The position numbers and the translations under genes are program-made. From the NCBI GenBank assembly GCA_937129145.1, contig CAKZMU010000095.1:1-32298 (forward strand): 32,298 bases of DNA, read 5' to 3'. Below the pieces are notes generated by a model that made no database searches, was not told where the DNA came from, and worked only from the letters and a program-made list of their open reading frames with translations. This document shows, one piece after another, positions 17,034 through 23,891 of this stretch; within the stretch, counting starts at the first letter, position 1, and each line of letters starts with the position of its first letter. Source of the stretch: an uncultured Lacinutrix sp. Its GTDB lineage: Bacteria; Bacteroidota; Bacteroidia; Flavobacteriales; Flavobacteriaceae.

Positions 17034-17762
17034 TTAAAATTCAAATTTAACACCACCCTTTAAGTCCATGTTGGTATTTACGCCACCTCCTATGTAGAAT
17101 TTTTTGAATCTTATATAGGTGTCCACTCCTAAATCTACTCTGTCGGTTTGAAGGTTTTTAATATAATCGGCTCCCACTAATATTCCCCAATCATCTTTTT
17201 CTTCTTTCATCGGAAGTGATTGTACGTCGATGGACGTGATATTAAAAAACTCTGGTAATTTAGTAGCTACCTTATATGTACCGTCATCTTGTTGACCTAT
17301 TGCCAAACTCAATTTTATGGGGTTGAAAGAAAATTCTCCTGTTGCTGTTGTGTCCCTTGTATCCTGCCTTGTGATATGCTTTGCGAAGTAGTTTTCTTTT
17401 TGCGGATAATAATCGGTAAATACAAGAGTGGAGTCCGTTGCTTCTATTTCCTTTATGATCGTTATGGTGTCGCGTGGTACAAATATTATTTCCTGTGCAA
17501 GTTGGGGATTTTTGATGTCAATTCCAAGTTCCTTAATTATTCTTCTTAGTTGCCCAGTTCCTACTGTATCAGCAACTAATTTTTCATACTGGACACCTTT
17601 TTCGGTAACTACTTTTTGAAGTTTATCGGCCTTTATTTTCTCCGTTCTATACTTTGCTTTTTCAGCCTTGACCTGATTGTTTTTTCTTATTCCCCAAATA
17701 ATAACTACAGTTGAAATAAATAGTAAAACAATTATTAATATGGTTTTTAAATTCAGTTTCAT
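17034..17762 (-). CDS. Membrane-anchored spanin-like lysis protein
   Basis: A 242-aa protein with one N-terminal membrane span (TILIIVLLFISTVVIIWGI, residues 7 to 25) and no signal cleavage or lipobox visible. A charged helix with coiled-coil character follows (KAEKAKYRTEKIKADKLQKV, to about residue 68), then a periplasmic middle. The last 55 residues form alternating strands (WGILVGADYIKN; VDLGVDTYIRF; FYIGGGVNTN; GGVKFEF). Ending on an aromatic after amphipathic strands recalls outer-membrane beta-hairpins. Position after holin-, endolysin- and HNH-encoding genes suggests a spanin that links inner and outer membranes in the last step of lysis. Family membership is not certain; a virion membrane protein is the alternative. 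Confidence 0.55.
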   Translation of the reverse strand: MKLNLKTILIIVLLFISTVVIIWGIRKNNQVKAEKAKYRTEKIKADKLQKVVTEKGVQYEKLVADTVGTGQLRRIIKELGIDIKNPQLAQEIIFVPRDTITIIKEIEATDSTLVFTDYYPQKENYFAKHITRQDTRDTTATGEFSFNPIKLSLAIGQQDDGTYKVATKLPEFFNITSIDVQSLPMKEEKDDWGILVGADYIKNLQTDRVDLGVDTYIRFKKFYIGGGVNTNMDLKGGVKFEF

Positions 17763-17763
17763 T

Positions 17764-17844
17764 TTAAAATTCTTTTATAAGACAGTAAGTTACGGTTTGT
17801 TGTTTCTTGACTAAATCTAGTATTTTAAGGTAGTCTGTAACATC
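17764..17844 (-). repeat. Second copy of the endolysin 3' end
   Basis: The last 27 codons of the HNH gene, stop included, encode the same 26-residue C-terminus as the endolysin (18657 to 18737), with substitutions only F/L, N/K, I/V, S/T and F/Y. The DNA has diverged more than the protein, by roughly a third of positions by eye. Confidence 0.85.
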
Positions 17845-18654
17845 TCTTGTCATTATCTTATCTTCTATATGGTCTGATATGTCAAAGTTTATATTAAGTA
17901 ATATCTTATACAATTTTTCAGAGTTTGGGTGGTTTTCTAAAACCCTTTCTAAATTAATATTATCTATTCTTAAATTATTCTTAGATTTATTTTCAATTTC
18001 TGGCAGCCATTGAAAGTTGCTATAATGGTTTAAAAGTAATATTTCTTCTTCAGTCTGTGCAAACGAAATAGGTATTACATGGTCTAATTGCCAATCTTGT
18101 TCCTCTTTTTCTCCGAGCCAAATTTTAAACTGTTCATACGTACATCCTATTATTTCTTGTGTTGTATTTTTCTTTCTATGCCCACCTTTTCTATAATATT
18201 CCCCTATCCTTGAATGTAGTCTCTTTTTAAGTCTAAAAAGAGGGTCAGTCTTTCTTCTCTCTTTTGCACGAGCATCTTTTACAGCTCTTATCTGTTTTTT
18301 ATTTTTTTGGTATAGTGCTCTATCATAGGCTCGTTTTTTATCTAGGTTTTTATTTCTATTGTTTACACTATTTTCATTTTTACAAGAAGTACAGTACGCT
18401 GAAAGTCCAGATGTTTTAGAGAAGTCATTATCAAAATGTCCTTTAGGTTTGTTAATTTTACACTTTGAGCATTCTTTAGAATTTGATTGAATAAATAAGC
18501 CTTTTTCAAAATCTGATTTTCTTTTATTCACTCTTTCCTTCGCTTCTTTATTAGTGCAGGATTTACATTTTCTTTTATGTCCACCACTTGACTTATATAA
18601 TTTAGGAAATTCCGTCAGTTGTTTTTCTATGTTACACACTCTACACTCTCTCAT
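17764..18654 (-). CDS. HNH homing endonuclease fused to a duplicate of the endolysin C-terminus
   Basis: A 296-aa protein from the ATG at 18654 (MRECRVCNIEKQ); a longer TTG start inside the lysin gene is less likely. Two zinc-ribbon units occupy residues 4 to 33 (CRVC...CKSC) and 62 to 91 (CSKC...CTSC). A basic helix-rich linker follows, then an HNH nuclease core: DWQLDHVIPIS at 187 to 197, N at about 213, and NKSKNNL at 222 to 228. Residues 271 to 296 (DVTDYLKILD...CLIKEF) have nothing to do with HNH nucleases; 21 of 26 positions equal the end of the endolysin encoded just upstream. The gene begins 2 bases after the lysin stop. It is a selfish element; DNA cleavage near the lysin 3' end is inferred. 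Confidence 0.85.
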   Translation of the reverse strand: MRECRVCNIEKQLTEFPKLYKSSGGHKRKCKSCTNKEAKERVNKRKSDFEKGLFIQSNSKECSKCKINKPKGHFDNDFSKTSGLSAYCTSCKNENSVNNRNKNLDKKRAYDRALYQKNKKQIRAVKDARAKERRKTDPLFRLKKRLHSRIGEYYRKGGHRKKNTTQEIIGCTYEQFKIWLGEKEEQDWQLDHVIPISFAQTEEEILLLNHYSNFQWLPEIENKSKNNLRIDNINLERVLENHPNSEKLYKILLNINFDISDHIEDKIMTRDVTDYLKILDLVKKQQTVTYCLIKEF

Positions 18655-18656
18655 TA

Positions 18657-18737
18657 TTAAAATTCCTTTATTAAGCAAAAAGATATAGTTTGTTGATTTT
18701 TTACGAAGTCTAAAATTTTTAAATAATCAGTAACATC
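18657..18737 (-). repeat. First copy of the endolysin 3' end
   Basis: Codes for endolysin residues 170 to 195 (DVTDYLKILD...CLIKEF) plus stop. It pairs with 17764 to 17844. The two copies flank the HNH reading frame as a direct repeat about 890 bases apart. Confidence 0.85.
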
Positions 18738-19244
18738 ATTGACTACCATGCAACCGCTTGACCATCCGCCGATAAGTCTTCTCCAAAAACCAGCTTTTAA
18801 CGCATAGGATATAGTATGGAAATTTATACCAAAATACCCTACTACCTCTGAGCCTATTTCCTCTGACTTTCTGTTCCTATTTTTATCTCTATAACCTACT
18901 ACTGGTTTATATTGTTTAAGTGCTGGCATTCTACCTCTGTGATAACCGAATTGCCATAAATCATATTGCCAATAATTAGATTTTATTACAAAAGTTCCAG
19001 ATTGACCATATCTGTGATAGTTTAGTAGTCCAAACTCTCCTGGATTTGTAGTTCCAGAAGTTACTGTAATAAACTCATCGCCTCTGAATAAATAGAACTT
19101 ATCGTCAAAAACATTGTATTCATCTTCTTGTGATTGAACTCCTAGTATCCAATACTCTTGAGGTAAGTGGGTAAAATTCGGAAGTGATTTTACTTTGTCA
19201 ATAAGTTGTTTATCGGTATATCCTTTTACATTGGTTTTTCTCAT
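18657..19244 (-). CDS. Endolysin-like peptidase with NFH / GWSSGC active-site pattern
   Basis: A 195-aa protein recognised as a phage cell-wall hydrolase family with an L,D-transpeptidase-like active site. The conserved string is visible: YWILGVQSQEDEYNVFDDKF at 31 to 50, TTNPGEFGL at 65 to 73, WQFGYHRGRMPALKQYKPV at 97 to 115, GYRDKN, GYFGINFH ending at His143, and GGWSSGC ending at Cys165. The end, QQTISFCLI, corresponds to the family's usual terminal strand. His143 and Cys165 would be catalytic. There is no signal peptide, so it needs a holin; the holin-like gene is 6 bases upstream. Residues 170 to 195 are duplicated in the HNH endonuclease that follows. The chemistry (peptidase or otherwise) is inferred from motif type. 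Confidence 0.78.
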   Translation of the reverse strand: MRKTNVKGYTDKQLIDKVKSLPNFTHLPQEYWILGVQSQEDEYNVFDDKFYLFRGDEFITVTSGTTNPGEFGLLNYHRYGQSGTFVIKSNYWQYDLWQFGYHRGRMPALKQYKPVVGYRDKNRNRKSEEIGSEVVGYFGINFHTISYALKAGFWRRLIGGWSSGCMVVNDVTDYLKILDFVKNQQTISFCLIKEF

Positions 19245-19250
19245 AATTTA

Positions 19251-19631
19251 TTATTCGTTTATTATGGAATTCAGTTCCTCTAACATTGTAAGTTGCTCTG
19301 GGTCATCTTTAAAGGTCATGGCATATTGTTTGAATATAATCCTATATCCAGTTTTTACCGCTTCAAATTTTTGAGATATCTCTTGGGTTTTTTCTCTGGA
19401 TTTTCTAAGATCCTCTTTTAATATTTTAGCATCGTCCAAAGCTTTGTGCAAGTCTTTTTTTAAACTTTCATATTCTTTGGTTCCTTGTGCTATTTCTGCC
19501 ATTTTTATCTCTTTATCTGCATCAGTTTTTTTAGATAGGAAATCTTTGAAGAAAAATCCTACGATTCCAAAAATGACATATAAAAGGTAACCCCATATTG
19601 ATTGTGGGGGGGATATATTTGGGTCTATCAT
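19251..19631 (-). CDS. Holin-like protein, one membrane span plus coiled coil
   Basis: A 126-aa protein. Residues about 12 to 31 form one hydrophobic span (WGYLLYVIFGIVGFFFKDFL). The remainder is highly charged and helical (YESLKKDLHKALDDAKILKE; SREKTQEISQKFEAVKTGY), predicted to be a cytoplasmic coiled coil. Size and topology suit a class III-like holin of Bacteroidota phages, and the endolysin follows directly. Its ATG overlaps the stop of the PAS gene (ATGA), so translation of the two is probably coupled. An antiholin or a membrane adaptor for the lysin is the alternative. Confidence 0.62.
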   Translation of the reverse strand: MIDPNISPPQSIWGYLLYVIFGIVGFFFKDFLSKKTDADKEIKMAEIAQGTKEYESLKKDLHKALDDAKILKEDLRKSREKTQEISQKFEAVKTGYRIIFKQYAMTFKDDPEQLTMLEELNSIINE

Positions 19632-20081
19632 ATAATGTCGTGTGATCCAATTAGTATAATCGGTTGTTTATTTTCGTTTTTTATTATGGTTCCAGAACAT
19701 ATTACATCAATTTTAGAACCATCTTTTTTTGTGTACTGCACTTTTTGTTCGTAAGGATGTTGTCCTTCTGTTTTCAAGTGTTGTTCGTAGTTGTGGAATA
19801 CTACTTTTAAATCTTCTTCATTTATTTGTTTTTTCCAACTTTCTGGTGTTGAGGGAAAGTCCGTTTCTCCTCCAAATCCTAATGATTGTCTGAATTTTGG
19901 GCTGTAAAATTCTATATTATTATTTATATCCCAAATCCAAAACCCGCCGCTTGGTAGTTTATCCGCTCCTAAAGAAACTAACTCGTCTCCTAATTCTAAA
20001 ACATTTTTTTTTATTTTTTCTGGCGTTTAGTGCTAAAAATTTAAGAACTATATTGTTGTGGTTTATTAAAGAGTGTGGCAT
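19628..20081 (-). pseudogene. PAS-domain protein with frame break at an A9 run (recoded, slipped or broken)
   Basis: Reading from the ATG at 20081 gives MPHSLINHNNIVLKFLALNA and then a run AATAAAAAAAAATG (minus strand, near 20003 to 20012). In frame the protein ends after about 40 residues. One A fewer joins it to an uninterrupted 120-residue frame: NVLELGDELVSLGADKLPSG, GFWIWDINNNIEFYSPKFRQ, SLGF, KKQINEEDLKVVFHNYEQHL, YEQKVQYTKKDGSKIDVICS, GTIIKNENKQPIILIGSHDI. This is a complete PAS_3/PAC sensor domain: FWxWD start, YSP, the xxEDLxxV helix, xxxKDGS strand pair and a GSHDI end. The second frame has no ATG, GTG or TTG before it after an in-frame TAA. The expected product is 150 aa with no kinase or other output domain. 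Its stop overlaps the holin start. Real frameshift, RNA slippage on A9, +1 translation or a miscounted run are all possible. Confidence 0.8.
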
Positions 20082-20093
20082 TTGTTGAGCAGG

Positions 20094-20132
20094 AATAAAA
20101 AAGGGAACAAGAACGCTTTGTCCTGTTCCCTT
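20094..20132 (-). terminator. Intrinsic terminator after the 652-aa virion protein gene
   Basis: On the minus strand AAGGGAACA pairs perfectly with TGTTCCCTT (9 bp, extendable by about three more pairs including one G-T) and is followed by TTTTATT. It lies 26 bases after the stop codon, and the ATG of the PAS gene comes 12 bases after its end. No promoter motif is seen between them, so the lysis and fibre genes may depend on read-through or on a signal I cannot recognise. Confidence 0.88.
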
Positions 20133-20157
20133 AGTTGGTTGGTTGTTTTTAATGTAA

Positions 20158-22116
20158 TTATGCTGACGTGTTACCGAAAGCCTGTACCGTAGCTACACCT
20201 GCTTGAAGAGCAAGGTCGTTAAGTACATCTTCTACATCTTTGTGAACTCCTGGTGCTACTAACATGTGATAGTCGTGGATATCAACTAATTCGCGTTCTC
20301 CAGCTACTCCTTGTCCAGTTGTTGAAGTTCTAACTTTGATGATATAGTCAACATATGGTTGAACTGCCTCTAAGTTAGTTTCTTTACCTGTTACAAGGTT
20401 TCCGTAGTTATTGTGGTAGAACCTACAATCTCCATCAAAGGCGATTCTTGCCGACTCTTCCCAGTTACGAAGGTTAAGGCCCCAATTTTCTGGTTCGGAA
20501 GCTACACTTAAAATTGTTACTTTGTAGTCTCCTCCTGTTGGACCTCCACTTGTGAAAGAACTGTTTACGTCTACTACATATCCGCCAGCTACTTGGATTC
20601 TGGTCGATGTAGCTAATTGAGGTACGTAATCTCTGTACTCTTCACTTCCTGCGAATACAAAAGGCTTCGCTTTGAAACTGATACCCATTTTTGCCGTACC
20701 GTCGTAAGACTTAGGGTCTTTTTGCCAAGCGTGAACACCGTAATCTTTTGGTGCCTCGGATGTAAATAAGGCTCTGAAATCTACCGAACACTCTTCACAT
20801 ACAACATTAGTGGTTACCGTAGTTGTATATTTAGTGGAACAGTTTGCTGTTGAGTCAACTGCAATGGTAAGTTCTGGATAAGCCGCTTGAATCTCTGCTG
20901 TCGGTGCAATACCACATTCGTCGTGACCTATTACAATACTGTAAGTTACATTTTGTGTCTTACAAGTCTCTCCTGCTACCCACGCAATTGTAGTTAGGTT
21001 ATCTGGAGAACATAGTTCAGCTACATCTGGGGCTACGAAAGTAAATATAGCTTCTGGATTAGCTGTAATGAAGGCATCTTTCTCAGCATCTGTAAGTTGT
21101 GCGGAAGATACGAACGTATAGGTACTTACACCACCTTCTTGATTCACTTGTACTGCTGAACCTGTTACGATATTCGCAGAAATTGCTTCTACCGCTAAAG
21201 TAGAGTCCGCTCCATCGTCCTCGATTTGTACAGAGTATACAAAACCGTCATCGTACTCGGTGTAACCTGCTGGACAGGTATCACATCCTTTTACGAGCCA
21301 TGCTTCGTTTACTGTATAAGCCGCTGGTAAAGCACCTGCGATAGCCGTATATACAGAGCCGTTACCTAAAGTTTCGGTACGCTTGATATTTAAAGCTGGA
21401 TATTGTCCCTGTACCTTACCTAAATCGCTGAAAGTTCCGTCATCACTTACAGTAAGGTTATAAAATACGTTATCATCTCCCGTAGCAGCTACATTGGTGC
21501 TGTTTACAGGTGTGATATCAACATATTCGGAAAGTTTAATACTTCCCATTACAATAGTTCTGTTAAGACGCTCTACGGCTTCTTCTACAACTTGTTGGTC
21601 TGTCCATTCTCCTGCCGCTGGTGTAGCGATAGTAGATTTAGTACCATTAGGTGCAGTCAATCGTTCCGTAATTTGAACGGCTGAATCTTTGTATCCTAAA
21701 ATACCTAAAGCTGGGCCAGATAGCATTAATGAAATTTCTTCATCATCACCTGATTCTAACGAAATACCAGTTGTACCGTCGTATCCGTCGTATCCGAGGA
21801 TTTGGTGGTCTACCTTAATACCTTCTTTCGGTGCCGAAACACGGATTTCCTGAATATCGGAAAGTTTGAAAGGTACCGATCTGTTGGATTTATTTCCGTA
21901 AGACCTGTTAGGTACAAGTTCTGGTGAACCGCTGAAAAGTTGTACTTTGGCACTTTTTGCAAGGCCATTGAAATCGCTGACGATCTTTAGGCCATCCTCT
22001 GTAGGTTGTGCCTCTATATCGACTACTGCCCACTGTCCTTTTGCAAGGTTTAGCGAACGTCCTGTTTTTGTTACTGAATTGACAACAAAGTGTCTGTCTG
22101 TAGCTCCGTGGAACAT
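20158..22116 (-). CDS. Large virion structural protein with Cys-rich insert
   Basis: A 652-aa protein from the crAss-like head region; exact role not recognised. Residues 1 to 205 and 445 to 652 are cysteine-poor beta-rich regions (GQWAVVDIEAQPTEDGLKIV; WTDQQVVEEAVERLNRTIVM; AHVEDVLNDLALQ-like end helices). Between them lie eight cysteines at about 278, 281, 369, 385, 401, 426, 440 and 443. Two related repeats border this insert: VQGQYPALNIKRTETLGNGS leading to GCDTCPAGY, and IQAAYPELTIAVDSTANCS leading to CEECSVDF. Such QAxYPxLxI-type repeats occur in long flavobacterial phage virion proteins. It follows the ring/adaptor gene by 36 bases and ends at a strong terminator. It could be a capsid auxiliary, collar or cargo protein; order alone cannot decide. 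Confidence 0.6.
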   Translation of the reverse strand: MFHGATDRHFVVNSVTKTGRSLNLAKGQWAVVDIEAQPTEDGLKIVSDFNGLAKSAKVQLFSGSPELVPNRSYGNKSNRSVPFKLSDIQEIRVSAPKEGIKVDHQILGYDGYDGTTGISLESGDDEEISLMLSGPALGILGYKDSAVQITERLTAPNGTKSTIATPAAGEWTDQQVVEEAVERLNRTIVMGSIKLSEYVDITPVNSTNVAATGDDNVFYNLTVSDDGTFSDLGKVQGQYPALNIKRTETLGNGSVYTAIAGALPAAYTVNEAWLVKGCDTCPAGYTEYDDGFVYSVQIEDDGADSTLAVEAISANIVTGSAVQVNQEGGVSTYTFVSSAQLTDAEKDAFITANPEAIFTFVAPDVAELCSPDNLTTIAWVAGETCKTQNVTYSIVIGHDECGIAPTAEIQAAYPELTIAVDSTANCSTKYTTTVTTNVVCEECSVDFRALFTSEAPKDYGVHAWQKDPKSYDGTAKMGISFKAKPFVFAGSEEYRDYVPQLATSTRIQVAGGYVVDVNSSFTSGGPTGGDYKVTILSVASEPENWGLNLRNWEESARIAFDGDCRFYHNNYGNLVTGKETNLEAVQPYVDYIIKVRTSTTGQGVAGERELVDIHDYHMLVAPGVHKDVEDVLNDLALQAGVATVQAFGNTSA

Positions 22117-22152
22117 AGTTTATTTGTTTTTAAAGTTAAAAAAGATTGATTG

Positions 22153-22812
22153 TTATTTTTGTATTGTGCGTTGAAGATCTACTTGAAATTTAGGATTTGC
22201 GTTGTTCATTTCGAACTCTGCCGCTGCTCTTGATAATATCCTGTCCGTAATCTTATCGTCCAACTCTATATTTGTTTCGGAAAAATTGGATTCTGGATTA
22301 TCTGGATTTTCAAGCGATATCTGTAAAGGATATCTATAATAGGTATGCTGTAATGAATCGTAAGTAAAATTGTCTTTGAAAGCTACTATACCGTCTTCGG
22401 ATATATAATAAGGTGCTTCTCTGAAACCAAAATGAGGTTTATCGTGATCGTCCGTAATGTAGAAGTTCTCGTTTTCCGATTTCTTCTCGTACATGTCCAT
22501 GGACTGTGCTTTACAACAATCGGAAGAGGCGGTACCACTTAGGGTGCTGTGGTCGAAATAGTTATCCTTGAACTTGAAATGCTCGTAATTATCGAACTTT
22601 TTCGGATTTTCTAATTTTGCACTTTTTACAAGAAGTTTCTGAACGTACCTTATATCGTCACTATCTCTTTTTTCGAGTATGTGCTCTACCTCTTTATTTT
22701 GACTTTCATTGTATATTAGAACAAACCTTCCCTTATCACAGGATATATTATTGGTCTGTGCGTTCTTGTTTATCTTTACAATGAACTTTCGATAGGCTTT
22801 TTCTGCTGTCAT
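22153..22812 (-). CDS. crAss-like ring / head-tail adaptor protein
   Basis: A 219-aa protein. The N-terminal string KGRFVLIYNESQNKEVEHIL, followed by DSDDIRYVQKLLV, matches a conserved pattern of the crAss-like portal-proximal ring protein (KGRFVLxFNEAQxKxVExxLE, then DDIRYxQKLL). Members dock below the portal and connect head and tail. Residues 75 to 110 hold DHSTLSGTASSDCC and the C-terminus is acidic and helical (DKITDRILSRAAAEFEMNNA). It lies 9 bases after the 326-aa gene in the unit started by the promoter near 23850. The family call rests on this N-terminal pattern and is fairly sure; the ring number is not assigned. Confidence 0.72.
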   Translation of the reverse strand: MTAEKAYRKFIVKINKNAQTNNISCDKGRFVLIYNESQNKEVEHILEKRDSDDIRYVQKLLVKSAKLENPKKFDNYEHFKFKDNYFDHSTLSGTASSDCCKAQSMDMYEKKSENENFYITDDHDKPHFGFREAPYYISEDGIVAFKDNFTYDSLQHTYYRYPLQISLENPDNPESNFSETNIELDDKITDRILSRAAAEFEMNNANPKFQVDLQRTIQK

Positions 22813-22821
22813 GGAGTTGTG

Positions 22822-23802
22822 TTAATCTACCGCTCCAAGTATACTTAATTTGAGTTCTTCGTCCTTGGAAGCTTTTTCGGCATAAATTTTAAGGCTGTTA
22901 CCTAAGTTTTCAGAGCCTCTGAAATACTCTCCGTTTCGAACGGTAATTTCTTTTTTATCGAACATTTCTTGAAGTGTGTCCCAGATATAAAGTTCCTCTT
23001 TACCTTCGTCAGTGTGAAAATTGTTATATCTTTCTAAGAAGTAGTCAGCATTGTTACCCCCCCTATCGTCTTTGTCGTTTAGCCATTTTCTGAAAAATGA
23101 TACGACTGTTTTCTCATTTGAACCTTTACCTACTCCTATGCCACAGTATTTTAACAATGTTGTGGTAAATTCTTTATCGGTATCCCATTTATTGATCAGT
23201 TTCGATACCGCTTTATCTTTAGCGTATTGAGTGTCCTCGGCTTTGTTTATCTTCTGCTTGTCGTTTACGATACAGAAATCTGCTTGAAGGAACCTAGGGT
23301 CGTGCTCATATTGTTTTGGAGCAAGATCGCCGTTGTAGATGGCGATGTACATATTGAATAGATCTTCTGGTTTTGAAGTGTCGAAAAATCTATCTATCCC
23401 TAATACTATTGAATGATTTTCGAGCCCAGTATAATCAGCATCCCTGATTATTTCGTTCTTGGGCTTTGGAATAATATCCAAAAATCCTTTTGGTTTAATG
23501 TTTTTAAGTGGAATGGAAATATATTTTTGAAGTTTCCTTAGTTCCGCTGTCTTTTCTTCTTTGTCCAATCCGTTGAAGGCTGGTGAGCTGTCATCTAAAC
23601 CTAAATCCCAAATTCCCCTATCTTCGTCGAACCTTGGGTGAACGGTCGTAGTTATCTTATAGGAAGGCACTTTTGTCATTCCCATTCTGTTGTATCCTTG
23701 GGGTGCTCCTCTTCCGTCGGTCTTGCCAACTATTTGATAAGTGCTGTTCAATATAATATCGAACTCGGTACCAGGTACCCTAATTTTTTCTACTTCTGCC
23801 AT
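22822..23802 (-). CDS. Conserved crAss-like structural protein after the capsid gene
   Basis: A 326-aa protein. It begins MAEVEKIRVPGTEFDIILNS and contains IWDLGLDDSSPAFNGL, KYISIPLKNIKPKGFLDIIP, and a helical C-terminal half (KDKAVSKLINKWDTDKEFTT; VVSFFRKWLNDKDDRGGNNA). No enzyme motif or membrane span is visible. In crAss-like phages a protein of this size lies between capsid and ring genes and is found in virions; the role is not well defined, perhaps capsid-associated or cargo. Here the capsid neighbour is separated from it by a homing endonuclease gene, and it has its own promoter. Confidence in it being structural is moderate; no function is claimed. Confidence 0.6.
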   Translation of the reverse strand: MAEVEKIRVPGTEFDIILNSTYQIVGKTDGRGAPQGYNRMGMTKVPSYKITTTVHPRFDEDRGIWDLGLDDSSPAFNGLDKEEKTAELRKLQKYISIPLKNIKPKGFLDIIPKPKNEIIRDADYTGLENHSIVLGIDRFFDTSKPEDLFNMYIAIYNGDLAPKQYEHDPRFLQADFCIVNDKQKINKAEDTQYAKDKAVSKLINKWDTDKEFTTTLLKYCGIGVGKGSNEKTVVSFFRKWLNDKDDRGGNNADYFLERYNNFHTDEGKEELYIWDTLQEMFDKKEITVRNGEYFRGSENLGNSLKIYAEKASKDEELKLSILGAVD

Positions 23803-23828
23803 TGAACTTTTTTGGTTTTATTCAGCTG

Positions 23829-23869
23829 TAAAAATACAAATACAGTTCGACAATAAAAAGTTTCTAAAA
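23829..23869 (-). promoter_or_regulatory. Predicted promoter of the 326-aa / ring / 652-aa unit
   Basis: Minus-strand TTTTAGAAACTTT (23869 to 23857), identical to the box before the tail and portal units, is followed after 20 bases by TATTTTTA (23836 to 23829), one change from TAnnTTTG. A second candidate -7, TGTATTTG, lies closer (23845 to 23838). The ATG is 26 bases after the first candidate. Confidence 0.65.
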
Positions 23870-23891
23870 TAAAGTAGGTATTACTTAATTA

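Noticed and set aside
17764..18654. HNH gene as part of a group I intron or an intein in the lysin
   Set aside because: The lysin frame is complete and stops before the HNH ATG; no splice-junction residues or intron core is seen. The duplicated 3' end explains the arrangement better.
18655..18678. TTG start giving a 304-aa HNH protein
   Set aside because: It would begin inside the lysin gene and add MLNKGILI, which resembles translated lysin end and linker. The ATG at 18654 precedes the first zinc-ribbon cysteine and lies 2 bases after the lysin stop.
19990..20020. Classical -1 slippery-site frameshift at the A9 run
   Set aside because: A -1 shift leads to ATG TTT TAG and stops at once. Only +1 (or one A lost in RNA or DNA) opens the PAS frame.
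19897..20088. Plus-strand frame over the terminator-PAS region
   Set aside because: It is the shadow of the PAS gene and its A-rich run, with no recognisable sequence.
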